From assembly GCA_963556695.1 (NCBI GenBank), contig CAUWAG010000013.1, positions 1,488,001 through 1,552,000 of the forward strand: a stretch of 64,000 bases of DNA, given 5' to 3'. The stretch's first letter is position 1. Every line of letters begins with the position of its first letter. Position numbers and translations under genes: made by a program. Below the pieces are notes generated by a model, which did not search any database, was not told the origin of the DNA, and worked only from the letters and a program-made list of their open reading frames with translations. Shown one piece after another: positions 20,565 to 33,400 of the stretch. This stretch comes from Anthostomella pinea. Its lineage: Eukaryota > Ascomycota > Sordariomycetes > Xylariales > Xylariaceae.

Positions 20565-22123
20565 ATAACATTGTTGCTGGCCGTACTACTATTTTGAGGG
20601 ACTTCTGCAGCTGCTTTGGTATGGCCCGGTCGAGAGCCGCTGAGGCCCCTCGCGGTTGTATCTCCGCTCTCCGAGCCCAAGAAGATCACCAACATCTTGC
20701 ACTGACTCGTCTCCTCCCTGATACGTCATCGATGTCGAAAGGCCGTGGTTGATGGCGACTACCTAATTGCAGGGCGTGCCATAATTCTCACCCCGTGCTG
20801 TCTCAGGACTAGGGGTTAGAGAAATAAGCGAGCGGACGGGAGGCTCGTGGGGAGTTGTGCAGTGCAGTGTCGTCAATTGAAGAACTTACACTTGCATACC
20901 TCGGTTTACAGCACCGAATCAGCCCGATCAAAGATTTGCATGTTAACCACTATGCCCGCTGCCCAGGAGCTCGTTTCATCCCGACTGACGGCCTTGCCTC
21001 AACTTGGTTCGGGAAGGAGGCTGGACCAAAGTCCATGAGCCGGTGGGCAGGGCTGTATCACAGGATGGACTGAGCGGGAGAGCCTCGGAGGGGTATATGT
21101 AGGAAGAGTGGTCATTCTCAGGCAACACTACGGGTATGCCGCGATAAGGGCCACCGGAGTTCAATAGCGATACAATTCACGCGTAGTTCTGGCTCATTTT
21201 CAAGTAGCGCACCATCTGCAATTCAGCTCACGTCATGCCTTGAGCCTTCTGATCCCTCCCTGTGCTAAGCGCCACTACTCGCTTCCAACGGACCTGGCTA
21301 GTATCAAACCCTCTCAGTGTTTGAGCCCGATGATCTACTACGGCGGCCCTGCTGTTCTGACAGTTCCTCTCACCTTGTGAGGCCCCTTTCCACTGCCGTC
21401 TGATGAAGTGCACGGTTCAGCGCCGTAGGTCATAGGCTGCTGGCATATAAGACGGCAGATAGCGGCACCGTCGTGATAACTGAGGAGTATGAAGCAATGC
21501 AACTCAGTCGGACGAGGACGGTCTGTTGCTCCGCCCGACCTTTGCAGTGCCCGCATAATCGAGAATGGTAAGAGACCACAAGATCACTGTCCACGTCAAC
21601 TTTGTCATGCCTCTCCGTCAGTGACTGCTCTCCAACGTAGTGTAATTCATGCTCGGCCTTGACGATATGAATCTGTAGACGGCAATCAATTAGTCGACCC
21701 TGCTGGAAGGGTGGTACGGCATTGGCATGATCAGTGTTGTAGGCCTATTCGACCATTAGAATGACCAGGTACCTGTCCGGACGTCTCAGTCTAGCAGTGA
21801 AGGCAGGAAAGCAGCATCTCGCACATCTAGTCAGCCGACGGGAGTGTTGTTGGACACAGTCACTGTACTGGATGTGGTCAAGGGGGTCAAAGGTTTTAAT
21901 TTGTTTCTATGGAATCGGGGAATGGGGTTTGATTTGTCGTATGTGTGTGTTCCTGGGGCTGTACCACTGCCCAGAATGAGACATGGCGGTCACCGCCCCC
22001 TATACATCTCCAGAGTCATGCCAATATGTCCCAAAGCTACTCCGGACAAATGTCGACGTATTCTTCTCGGAATGCCTGGTACAAACCTCTTAACTTTCGT
22101 CCACCACCAGCTCCACCCAGGGT
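20565..22123. other. Intergenic region
   Basis: The 3' flank of the GT90 gene and about 1.4 kb of DNA in which I see no coding pattern, RNA gene or clear repeat. Confidence 0.5.
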
Positions 22124-22639
22124 CTATACATTGGCATTATCAACCAGCGCATGCAAATTCCGGCGATAGATATTGGCGGCGGGCCGTATCATCCAGACTC
22201 CATTTTCGCCACAAGGGTCGACGCAGACGCGAAAGGTCCAGCTGTCATCTAGGAGGCGGAAAACTCGAAGAATCAGGTACACATCCTTCGAGGAAGAGCC
22301 CTGCTTGCAGAGTGCGAGGCGCTTTGCCATGGCGATTTGGTCGGCGCCAAAGTAAAATGGGGCGGCCCAGTCCTTCGTTGTCGTCTTGACTTCGATGTGA
22401 TAGGTCACATCTTTTGCGACAGATTCGGGGAGCAGTTGATCATTTCTGGTAATGCGGCGCAGGAGCTGCAGCATTTTCCCCTCTTTGTCGACGTAAGTGA
22501 AGTCTGCATAGTTGGAGAGCTTGCCGAAGAATTTCTTGTGGCCAGCAGTTTCATGAAGGTGACTGGTCCAGTTCTCCGGCGTCCAATCTTCTAAGTGACT
22601 GCGGAAAACCTGCTCCCAAGGTCGGTTTCCGAAGTCGGA
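22124..22639 (-). pseudogene. Isolated DUF3883 (NO VEIN C-terminal-like) fragment
   Basis: An open stretch of about 171 codons reads GNRPWEQVFRSHLEDW, then TPENWTSHLHETAGHKKFF, then the DUF3883 core YHIEVKTTTKDWAAPFYFG, MAKRL, DVYLILRVFRLLD and RVCVDP, and ends at a TAG. DUF3883 normally closes very large proteins that carry an N-terminal HATPase/sacsin-like region. Nothing resembling the rest lies upstream (22.64-23.3 kb), and an in-frame stop lies just 5' of the block. I infer a truncated remnant. A small gene with an undetected first exon is the alternative, since the visible part is itself free of stops. Confidence 0.6.
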
Positions 22640-23363
22640 TCGTCAGTACTAGGGCCTGGCCCATCATCTCACTGCTCCCATGGTGCCCAACAGACTAACA
22701 TGCAGCCCAAAGACAGGAAAGACCCGTGGATGTTAGGTTACAGAGAAAGAAGCAGGCCTACACCCCCTGATTATATGCGCGGCTCTCGCTATCGCTACAT
22801 GTCGTGCCACTCACTGCTCTATACCCAGCGTTTCTCCTTATTATACTCTCGGACGCGCGCCCTCCTAATTGTACGAGCGACCCCGAAACCAGGTTTGACA
22901 TTCAAACTAGCCTCAATAACGTGAGGGCACGTCAAAGGGCAATGCCTATCTCCTAATAGACTGCGGCCCATAGCGGAAAGCCTCCTGGTTATTAGCTGTG
23001 ATACTCAAACATAACATCGGTATTAAATATTGGAGTCCCTCCCAATGAGGCACAGAAAACAGAAGATGGCAGATTATCAACGTCTGCTCGGTATCATGAT
23101 TCGAATTTCCTCCTCCCCTTCCAAAAGCCAGCTGCTGCTGGCCTTGGAGATTCCATTTAAAAGTGTTATGTACAGTTTCCACCGGGAAACTCCGCGCCTC
23201 CTGCGCTCCACCCTTGTAATAACTGAATATGGTTACAAACTCCACGCTTTGCTTGGAACGTGTCAATTGCCTGTAGCCTGAAGAGGCCAAGTGAGATATA
23301 CATTTCAAAATTCAGACACCCATGGCCACCCAAACGCCTAGCACCCACGAGTCTCTCGCTGTG
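22640..23363. other. Intergenic region
   Basis: This is the region upstream of the DUF3883 fragment and downstream of the SNF5 gene. No coding pattern is recognised. Confidence 0.5.
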
Positions 23364-25717
23364 TTAGCTAGCGCCCGAAAGCCGAAGCTCCACCTTTTCC
23401 TTGTGAGCCTTGTTTTTGAGATGTACCTCGAAATTCGAAGCGGACATGTCAGGGCCGGGGGTGTACAGCTTGCCCGGGCAGTCAAGGCAGCGGATACGGG
23501 GGAGGAAAAACCAGCGCACATGCGGTGACATTGATTGACCTGCGACCTGACCGGTAAGTGTGTCCACGGCATTGTAGCGCATGATCCCCTCGAACCGATC
23601 ATTTGCATAGGCAGCTTCCTGCTTGAAGTTGTCCAGCGCAGTAACAAGCCATGATGGAGGAGGGGGCTAAAGCAATAGTGAGTACGTTTGTCCAAGCCTT
23701 AGTTTGGAGGGAAGAGTGAAGGTTGCCATAGTCACAGATCGTAACGGGTACTCGAGTAGCGGAAGAGAGAGGAGTTGAGATGTGGGAGGATTGGGGGTAA
23801 AGGTCTTACAGGGGCTGGAGGAGGTACGCCCTGTATTGGGGCAGGGGCTTCCACTCGACCAATCTGTCCGGGGGGGATCCCATTAGAGGGCATTCTCGCG
23901 AGGGGCGCTGGTATTGACGCATTGGGAGTTGAAGGAGGAGGCATGCTGCTGGGAGCAGAGGCACTAGGGGCGCGGGTCTGGGATTGTAGAGGTGTCTGCG
24001 ATCCAATTGGTGTGCTGTTTTTCAACCTGAAGTCGCGTGCAAGTCTGCGCAGCTTCTCTTTCGGAACCTTCAGTACCACAAGGAAGCGTTGCGGCTCTTC
24101 TGTGGCTTCTCTTGTTAGCTCACGCCCGGATCTCCTAGATACTCGGGTTTCGTGATGATGTATCGTCGCTTCGGGCGTTTCAGATCGACCAATGTTGGCC
24201 ATGCGCTGTTGCGCAGTAGACGCGGCGCCTCGCATGCCCCTTGTTCTTGCCGTGCCGGTCAACTGTGATGCCGCCGGCGAGTCGGGTGACGAGTCGTCAC
24301 TATCATCAGAGTCGGATATGTCGCCGTCGCGGGCGCCTTGTCCTCTTCTCCGCCCTGCCGCAGGTGCACCAGCCACTCTCTTATAGAGCCTACTCTCCTC
24401 TACGGTTTCCGCCGCGCCAGGCAATGTCGATGACACGACGAGCGTACGGATTGTCCTCTGCCTCTCCTTCAAATCGGGTAGCGACGGCCCACCTCGTCGG
24501 TTGATGGATCTCTTCTGCCTCCTTTGCTCTCGCGAGAAAACCATCTCGTTCCGCTCCAGGTCCGCCTCGTTGAGCTCGTAGAGGTATGGAGCATATTCCT
24601 TGGCTTGCTGCTGTGGCCGGAAGACGGAAGGTAGCGGGGATGGAAGGAACGCAGAGACCAGATCGGCGTCTTCGATCGGTCTGCCGTCGAATGGGTGGCC
24701 GATGCTGTACAGACTCCGGGTGAACAGTTGCGACTGCTCTCGGATGCAGTGAGCAATGGCGGTTGTAAACTCTCCGGACAATGCAAGGTCCTTGGACATG
24801 CTCGCGGCGAATTCCTCGGGTGAGTTTAATGGGTTGTTGATTTCCCACTCAAACTGGTCTACTAGGGTATGCTGTCCGATGGTGATGTTTAACTTGACCA
24901 ATATCCTCATCTCGTCGTTCTTCCAGGCCGAGTAGGGTAACTCAGGGTCTAGCGCGTCCTCATCCGAGAAGACGAAGGGATAGAAGTCGTTGAGCTGTTC
25001 ATGCATCTGCTTCATAACCTCGTCATACACCGGTTGGGCCACAGGGGGTTTCAGCCCAACATCCTCTATCAACTGCATCGCAAACAGTTCACCATGGACG
25101 AGTCTCTCGTGGAGATTCCACGTGAAGGTGTCGCGCAGCTTAATCTTGTCCCAATCAACGTCCAAACGCACAGGGACGAGCTCCTCGTGTTGGTCGGCCT
25201 GTTGTTTCATGTCTTTCCTCTTCCACTTGAGCGGTGGCGTCTGCCGCTTGCCAGGACGTGGCTTTTGCTGGGGATACATGACCCGCGATGGCCCGCCAAT
25301 CTCGGTTCTCCCATTCCCATATCCGCTGTAGCCTTCACCATAAAGTCTTGAAGGAGTGAACCAAGGCCGATAATCGTTCCTTACCAGCTTGTAGTCACTT
25401 ATGAACTTCCTTTGCTCCTTGTTGTACTTTTCCTGGCGGTTCATATCCACAGCCACCCCGGCGGTGTTGACCTGGTCGCGAGAGGCAGCCTGACTTAGAA
25501 TAAACTGACGGAATGCTTCTTTGTCGCGAGTAGGAAGCGAGCCGTGGTTCGAGTCGTCGGGCGCATCGGCCTTGTTTCCGGGCGTCGATGTTGACGAGTG
25601 ATCGGACTTGTCGGTTGAGGAGGTCGCGACGGCAGCGGGACCAGCACCACCAGCACCACCGCCACCGCTGCTGGATGCGCCACTCGAATCCGGCTCTGCA
25701 TCTCGCTGTGTTGCCAT
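23364..25717 (-). CDS. SNF5/SMARCB1-family chromatin remodelling subunit
   Basis: Two exons, 23810-25717 and 23364-23666, are joined in phase 0 across a 143-bp intron, giving 736 residues. A low-complexity Ser/Gly/Ala N-terminus is followed by a conserved fungal segment (WFTPSRLYGEGYSGYG). The duplicated SNF5 domain spans about 180-345 (VPVRLDVDWDKIKLRDTF; then ILVKLNITIGQHTLVDQFEW). A long acidic/Ser and Pro-rich linker leads to a C-terminal CLDCPGKLYTPGP-x-HLKNKAHKEK zinc-finger-like block. SNF5 proteins are core scaffolds of SWI/SNF or RSC remodellers and contact the nucleosome acidic patch. Its length favours Snf5 over the shorter Sfh1, but I cannot separate the two. It is nuclear. It diverges from the EBP1-like gene across a 1.2-kb spacer. 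Confidence 0.93.
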
Positions 25718-26939
25718 GCTTGAGGTTCGGCCTCACATGGGCTTCCGCCGTATCGCGACAATGGATAGGGCCGGGAGGAGGCTCCCAATGGGTTCCTCGC
25801 GCTCGCCGACGGTGTGCTCTGCCAAGTGATGGCGGGGGAGGCGTGCAATTGGCCGCGGATGTTTCGATTGGCTCGCAGGCGGCTTCGGGCTGTGCTGTCG
25901 CGATGAGGTTGAACTTTGGGGCTGATCAAGGTTGATGGACCATGTCGCGGGTGAGCACCGCAGCCTCTCTTGTTTTTTGCGACACGCCGTACCGCGCCTC
26001 GATTGATGAATGGCCCGTGCACACCGGATGTAGCTACATGTAGCCAATTCTCCACCTCCTCCACGAATACCTCTTGGCATGATGATTTCCATTTGTAGTC
26101 TCATGGCTTCAATGTTCAAATGTCGTCTCTTCACTACTTTCCCATACAGGGGCTGTGTAACTCATTATGTCTTCTCCCAGTGACCAGACAGTGCTGAACT
26201 CAATTATCTCGGTGTCCCGAGGTATCCGCCGGCAACAAGATCCCCCGTAAGTGAAGCATGCGGCTCTTACGAAGAAACTCTAAATCACCAACTTTAAGAC
26301 GGGCTAGGAACTTACATAGGTACTATCTCCTATCACTCATTTGTACCCTGCTAAGAGTAGAATAGGTAATGTCATAGATGTAAGTGTATAGGCTTCCATT
26401 ACTGCTCCCTAGCTAGATGCTGCTTTGATGCTATATAGAATTAGTTAAACATAGAGTGGAAGGAACCTACTCTAGAAAGCGTATAGCTACTAGATATGAC
26501 TTACTTATAAAGGCCGATTAATACTGCAAAGGAGTTACAAAATGTTGCATAGCAATCGTGACAGTCATAACCACGAGCTACTCTCCGAAGACTGAAGACT
26601 GAAGAAGCTCTGTCAGAAATTAATTTGGCATCTCACCGGCTGTGGGAGATTGATGAAAGGTTACATGTATGCACCCGAAACAGCTAGCGCCTTATTGGAT
26701 TCCTCGTGTCGTCGTTCGATGACGGTGAATGTACCTGCCTGCAAATTACAGTGTGGAACTACATGGGAATTGGATAAGTACCTACCCCTCCAATTCCCAC
26801 AAAGCCCCTCGCCGAACAAAACACCAAAATACACACGACGTGGCTGCGCTGCCCGCCCTCGACCACTCCACCACTCCTCTGTTGACTAGACAGAATTGCC
26901 AGCAATTTACAGGTCAAAACCACAGCTGAAACAGACAAG
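25718..26939. other. Divergent intergenic region with AT-rich patch
   Basis: It holds the promoters for the SNF5 and EBP1-like genes. The part next to SNF5 is GC-rich. About 26280-26560 is clearly TA-rich, with many short TAG/CTA words, unlike either flank. No gene is supported. Confidence 0.5.
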
Positions 26940-28494
26940 ATGGCTGAATCAAAGGAAGTCGGTTCGTATTCCGCTCTCGTCCATGTTATGGCCCCCTTCC
27001 TACTCTGCTCTCCTCTGCCCTGCCTCCTGCGGTCCGCGATCTACCCCGCCATTATCTGTGCAGAAGCTCGCGGGTTCCTCATCCAACTCCTGGACTCGAA
27101 GTGAATACGAAGATGGAGCTAATGTACAGGGTGAACTACAGACTACTCGGTTACGCATCCGGATAACATCACAAAGTTCAAGGTTGCCGCTGGAATCTCG
27201 GAGAAGGTCCTTGCCGCTGTGACTAAGCTCTGTGTCGCCGGAGAGAAGATTGTCACCATCTGCCAAAAGGGCGACAAGCTCATTGAGGAAGAGGTCGCCA
27301 AGGTCTACCGCACCACCAAGCTAAAGGGTAAGTGGGCGCCGTGGAATCCCCCATTGATTGCCTCGAGACTCTTGCTCACATCGTGCCTCTCCAGGTTTCG
27401 CGCACCCGACCACCGTCTCGCCCTCTTCCTATGTCACACCCTACACTCCACTGTCCACCGACGCCGAGGCCCTCGAGCTCCAGCCCGGCGAGGCTGTCAA
27501 GGTCCAGCTCGGTGCGCAGATCGATGGTTTCGGCTCGATTGTCTGCGATACCATCATCGTCCAGCCCAAGGACAGCTCCGAAGATACCGTCACCGGTCGA
27601 ACTGCCGATCTGATGCTGGCCACTTACTACGCCAACGAGCTTATGCTGCGGCTCATGATGCCCCCCGGCTTGCTGGCAGGTGGATCCGACGAGGAAAAGG
27701 CAAAGGCGGCTGCCGTCAAGCCTCCCACACAGTCCAAGATTACCTCCCTCCTGGACAAGGTCGCCAAGAGCTACGAATGCAACCTAGTGGAGAGCACTAC
27801 ATCATGGCTGTTTGAGCGCAACGAGATTGAAGGCAAGAAGAAGATTGTCGTTGCCCCGGCAGAGGGTACCAAGGGCGACGGTATACCGGAAATCGGTGAA
27901 GTTTGGGGTGTCGAGACGGGCCTAAGTCTGTCATCTGGCAAAGTCAAGAATCTGGACCAGCGAGCAACCCTACACCGTCGAACAGCAAACACCTACATCT
28001 TGAAGTCGCAAAACGCCCGCAAGACTCTATCGAGCATCCAGACCAAGTTTGGCACCTTCCCTTTCAGCATGAGACAACTCGAGGAGGAAGGAGGCGACGT
28101 CAAATACAAGGCTGGCGTCCTTGACGGTGTTCGTCAGGGCGTTTTGCGGCAGTATGACCCGTCCGGCGACAAGGAGGGTGCCCCAGTGGCCAGGCTATTG
28201 ACTACGTTCGGTATGTCTCTGCCATGATATGAACCGAGTGTGCCCAACTAACAGGCTACAGCTATCACCAAGAACGGTATCACGAAACTTGGTACTCCCC
28301 CCGCGCTAGACGTGAGCAAATTCAAGTCGGATAAAAAGATCACAGACGAGGAGATCTTGAAGATCCTGGAGCAGCCGTTGGCCAGAAACAAGGGTAAGAG
28401 CAAGAACAAGAAGAAGAAGAAGCCCGCGAAGAAGGCAGCCAAGCCCAAGGAGGAAGAGGAGGAGGACAGCGAGGAGGACAGCGACGACGAGTAA
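26940..28494 (+). CDS. EBP1/PA2G4-like protein (methionine aminopeptidase fold, cdb4 type)
   Basis: Exons 26940-26961, 27142-27327, 27395-28210 and 28262-28494 join in frame to 418 residues. The first exon encodes only seven full codons (MAESKEV) before a 180-bp intron, so the start is easily missed. The pita-bread core is recognisable: SEKVLAAVTKLCVAGEKI, TICQKGDKLIEEEVAKVY, FAHPTTVSPSSYVTPYTPL, VQLGAQIDGF and SIQTKFGTFPFSMRQLE. The C-terminus is a Lys-rich stretch followed by an acidic tail. EBP1/cdb4 proteins have the aminopeptidase fold but lack catalytic metal ligands; they bind ribosomes and structured RNA or curved DNA. Probably nuclear/nucleolar and cytoplasmic. Confidence 0.93.
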
Positions 28495-30482
28495 AGCAAC
28501 TGTCACTACGATGGAACACCAAGAGGCTGGCCGAAAAAGTTGCACGAGAACCCATGCCGGACTCGAAACGGCGGGTTTAGAGATGTCGTGTTGATCAAGA
28601 TCATGGGTCCATAGCCTCTGATAGCACGCCTGATACAGATTTGAGCTACTGAACAGCAACGACTCTGTATGTTAGGAGCACCATATGGTCCTGCATATCA
28701 CAATAGGTCTACGGCCCACGGTAGTGAATGATGAAAGAGGAAAGAGAAAAAAACATATGAGGGAGAAGCTATCAAACGTGGTCCTTATACTTGGCACCCG
28801 TCTCTATGGCCTATGAGATGGAAGCGCATCAGCCAGCACAAGTTTAGATTAAGGACTGGTGACGTTGGGTACTGGTACTCCAAAGACGACTACCCCTGAA
28901 TAGTGTATCGGGCTGTGATTGTGTAAGGGCAGGGCAGGTCCAGTCAGGCGATGATGCAATGACCAGCGGGCGACCAGGAGTGTCCAATACATTTGATGAA
29001 GGCCGTACCAGCACAACGTGGAGTCGTTCATCTCATCTAGCGTAGTTTTTACGAAAGCAACGTCAATAGGTATGCGATGACTGCCTTCAACGCCACCCTG
29101 CGTCAAATGAATACTCACTCAGCGATTGCCCCCGTTGTATTCCCTTGAGCTGACCATTTCAGGGGAAGGTACATCAACATGCCCTGGATAAGTACCGGCC
29201 GGTTTGATTGGTTTGGACATCATGGCTAAACAAAGAATGGACATTTTCTCGACGAGATCATACAGATTTGATGTGAGGCTTCATCGTCATTACTGCATGT
29301 GTGGCGTTGACAATTACGAAGAGAACGGCGTGCGTCTTTTTCTACTTCTCAAAGTAAGAACAGGACTGGCATCATAGCAAACTTAGATCCGCATCATGCC
29401 GCACCGAACCCAGATGGACTACGACTGTCGCCCCTGAAAATGCCATTATCGGCGCAAAGGCGTAGGCACACAGTTCGCAACTTGCAAGGGGGTCTGATGA
29501 AGATGCTCATCTGTAGAAGTTATTGCACGAAGGTCAAGACTACGAACAGTGAACATGAGGTTCACGGTGGGGAGTCACCGCTTCGGCTCAGGCTTCCTTC
29601 CACGGATGCAAAGACTGTGCACTTTTAGGGGGGAGGAGATGGACGTCGCACAGCGCTGTCGCTTGGAGATTGGAATACACATGCCAACATGTTTGATTTC
29701 CAAGTGCACATTCTGGCCGATAGATACAAGATACGAGTAAAAGCTAGGGCTTGAGTTATTTGTGCAAACACACCGCCCACGTATATGTATGGTTGAGGGG
29801 ACTCGGTGCGGTCGGTGATGTGTTTGGGGAGTGAGACCTCAGGTTCAGGGGGGAGGGCCATCTGACCAAGTCCTGTGACTGGGCGGATTGAGTGGCAGGC
29901 ACGGAGCCACTGGGCGCACGGACAGAGTCAAGCGAGCACAATAACGTGACATGTCCGTTGCTGCAAGTAATAAATCGGTAGACCAGAGAGAAGAAAAGCA
30001 GCGCGAATGAAGACTTTTCGTAATAATTCCAGCAGGTCCGATTTGAAGGAATCGGTCGGTTGAGCCGGGGGTGACCAGGCAAAACGCAGGAAAACGCGGT
30101 GTTGTCACTTGTGTGCTCCCCCCTACCCCCTACCCTGATGTCCTAGCCCCTGCCCCTGGTGGCGCCGCAACTCCGATTTTTTGGGGCTTCCTGCAATCTG
30201 CAACATTCCCTCCCTACTAACGCGTAACATCGACGGCCAACACCACGCGACCAACACCCGTCGCCCCATGAAGAGGACATCCAGAGAGGTACGTCTGCCA
30301 TCCCCGCGTTCGACGAGCCATCGCTAACTCTGCCTGCAGTTGTGTAATTGACTGGAGTGTCCTGCGAGGCTGTCGCGTCGACCGAGCTGAGGCAAAAGGG
30401 GGCCCGGCCAAACGGACAGCGAGAGAGAAGCACTCGCCCCAATCCACGCACGCCCACGTCAACACCCACACTGTCGCCTATT
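28495..30482. other. Intergenic region
   Basis: A 2-kb spacer between the EBP1-like and Rco1-like genes, both plus strand. The last 200 bp are probably 5' leader of the latter, with a possible leader intron ending near 30340 (ctgcctgcag). Nothing else is recognised. Confidence 0.5.
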
Positions 30483-33400
30483 ATGTCGTCGACGAACCCC
30501 AAGGCCAACTCCCGATCGCGCTTCTCCAGTCCCATACACCTTTCGAGCTCGCCGTCGAGTCACAATAGGGGAACCGCGGCGACGGACGGTCAAAGAAGCT
30601 TTATGCGCACTTGGTTGGAGCCTCCCGTCCAGAACAAGGCGAGCTTCCAAGCCGATGGTTTGGTGCGAGGAGGTGTGGTCGAGAACATGGCTCCCTTGGG
30701 AACTCTCCCTAAGGTATTGAAGAAGCAGGCTGCGGCTGCTGCTTCTGCTGCCATTGGCGGCGGTGGTGCTGCAAATGGTGCTGGTGCTGGTGCTGGTGCT
30801 GGTGCCGCGGAGAGCCTGCCCGCGTCATCTGGTGTCAAGAGGATCGTGTTGAAGAAACCGACGGCTACGGCTGCGGCGACTCCACCTGAAAGCGTGCCAA
30901 TGTCGACCACAGAGTTGCCTGAGGCAACAACAGCATCTGCTGCAGCTGATGTACCGCTATCGCCCTTATCGCGCCCATTTTCCAATTCGATTTTGGACAA
31001 TGGGGAGGACGAAGAATATGTGCCCAAAAAAACAACCCATTCAAAGGCCCGGCGCCATTCATCTCACAATAACACCATTGTCCCCAACAATACCGGCACT
31101 CCTACCAGCACACGGCGCACGGTGTCAAGCAGACGGAAAAGTGCACGGCCCAGCCCTGCACCCATCCAAGCTCCCATGCCGCCTGCACCTTTCCAAGCTC
31201 CACCATCTACGCGCACGCGTGCACCGACTGACAAAGATCTTGTCGACAAAGTGATTGAATTTGCTGTGGACGAGGCCCTGCGTCACTATCGCTACCCTAC
31301 TGCATATGCACTTCGCCAGCTTTATGACGACTACTCTTCAGACCCTTCGTTCGTGCTCATGATCGAGGACGTCTTCAAGCAAGAGGCCGACGTCGAGACC
31401 CTTGAAGAGTTCAGCCGGCTGCTTTACGACAAGAAGAAAGAGGGCAAAAAGGAAGACAAAGGCTGCCACTACTTTGTGCCTCCTCCCACCGGCACTCACT
31501 TCACTCCGCCTAAGCCCAAGCCTGCACCCTACGGTGAGCTGCTCAAGATGGACTTGGACACGCCTCTCAAGCCTCTCAAGAGCCTTGCTGGCGCCATCGA
31601 TCTTGACGGCCATGTCAGCAAAAAGATCAAGACCGACGCTGGAGACGTGCACGCGCTGCCGAACCGCGACGCAAGTGCAATCACGGATGCAAACACCTAT
31701 GCAGTTCTTCCAGTTCCAGTCCAAGTTGCAGATGCAGAAATGGCAGATGCAGCGCCAGTTGCAGCGCCAGTTGCAGAGGCCACTGCAGGACCGAATGCTC
31801 AGGCCATTGCACAGGCAACGGTAGAGGCGACTGCTCAGGTGACTGCAAAGGCGGCTGCAAAGATGACGGCAACTCCTACTCCCACTCCCACTCCCACCCC
31901 CGCTCCCACGTCTACTCACACTCACACACCTGTCACCAATGGAAATGGAAGCGGACATGGAAATGAGAATGGAGTTGAAGTTGGCACGCACGGCCGCGTC
32001 CGTGTGGCAAGCCATAAGTCGTCTCCTCACCGGTCGCCTCAGAAGACTCAGAAGACTCACAAGTCTCACAAGTCTCACAAGTCTCACGTGTCTCACAAGG
32101 GGGCCCACAAATCGCCTCGCAAATCCCACCACAAGTCGCCTCGCAAGAAGCACCGACGCTCGGGATCCATGAGCAGCACCTCGTCTGGGCTTTCGTCACT
32201 CCCTGACGGTATTGACGATGACTACGAGTCGTTCATGGAGCGGGTGGATGACGATTTGGGTGTTTCGCGTCCCCTGGCTTCCGAGCCAAACGAGCCAAAC
32301 GAAGGGCAAATCCCGGCAGTCTCGGCCCAGCCAATCAGCGGCCCGCAAAAGAAATCTGCGGCCAAAAGGAAGAATGTGTCGCCCAGCCCGGCGTCCGCGC
32401 GTAACACTCCTTCCCAACACCGCCCTGACCGTCCTTCTCGAGACTCGAGCATGCCCGCCGCCATCATCGCCAACGGCGCCTCCCATCCCCCTGCCACCGA
32501 GTCGGCGGCCTCCCTCAAGTTCAACAGCCGCTTCGGTCAATTGCCTGACTCGACTAGCATCGCCCGGAGGAAGCTCGAGAAGAGGTATGAGAACAGCCGC
32601 ATCACCAAGGAGGCTTCTGGGGAGAGCTTTGTTCGGGATCCGCCTGAGGTGGACGAGCTGGAGGAGCTGCCCGAGGACGCCCCCTTCCTGTCGCTGCCTC
32701 CTCCGCCGCCCGAGCACATCCGCTCATCGCGACAGGCGGCTCTGACGGGGCGAGCAGCCAGAGCGGCAAAGCGGCACCATGATGATCTTGATGATTCCAT
32801 CTCACCCACTACATCGTCCTTCCGGGCTGACCTGGAGCCTCTCTCCACGCGTAACTCGCGTGCAGCGACACCGTCAAACCTGCGATCAACCAAGAAGCCA
32901 CGGACTGGACTACGCGTCAAGACCTCGTGAGTATCTTCATTCCATTTCGTTATTCTAAGCAGCATGCAGGCTGTCGTGGTGGTCACATAACGGTCCGACG
33001 GGCTGCTGCGTTGTCACAAGCAGGGCCTAGCCAAGTGGCGATGTGGCACCACATGATCTCACGCTCACTCACAATCACGGCCCCAAAACTTGCGTTTTCA
33101 TCTCCAAGCACCTATTTCCATAGTTCCGATATGCTGACCATGCGCGTGTTACTCGCGACAGGCCGATGAAGAAGAAGGGCACATCTGCGGGAATTCCTCG
33201 TAGCAACAACAACGAGCGACCGAGCCCTGTGGGCTTCGGTGGACCAGGCAATCAGGTGAGCAATTCCATCAAACCGACACCCAACTCCATCACTCCCATT
33301 GCCGACGCCTCTTGGTGTACTCTGCTTCTCAGCGTCGCGGCCAAATGATGGAGGCTTAGCCCTAAGGCCTCAAACCTGATTTGGGCGGTGGCGATGGTTG

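Noticed and set aside
25734..26134. Arg/Ser-rich open frames upstream of the SNF5 gene
   Set aside because: They are long only because the DNA is GC-rich with few stops. They lack domains and lie in the promoter region.
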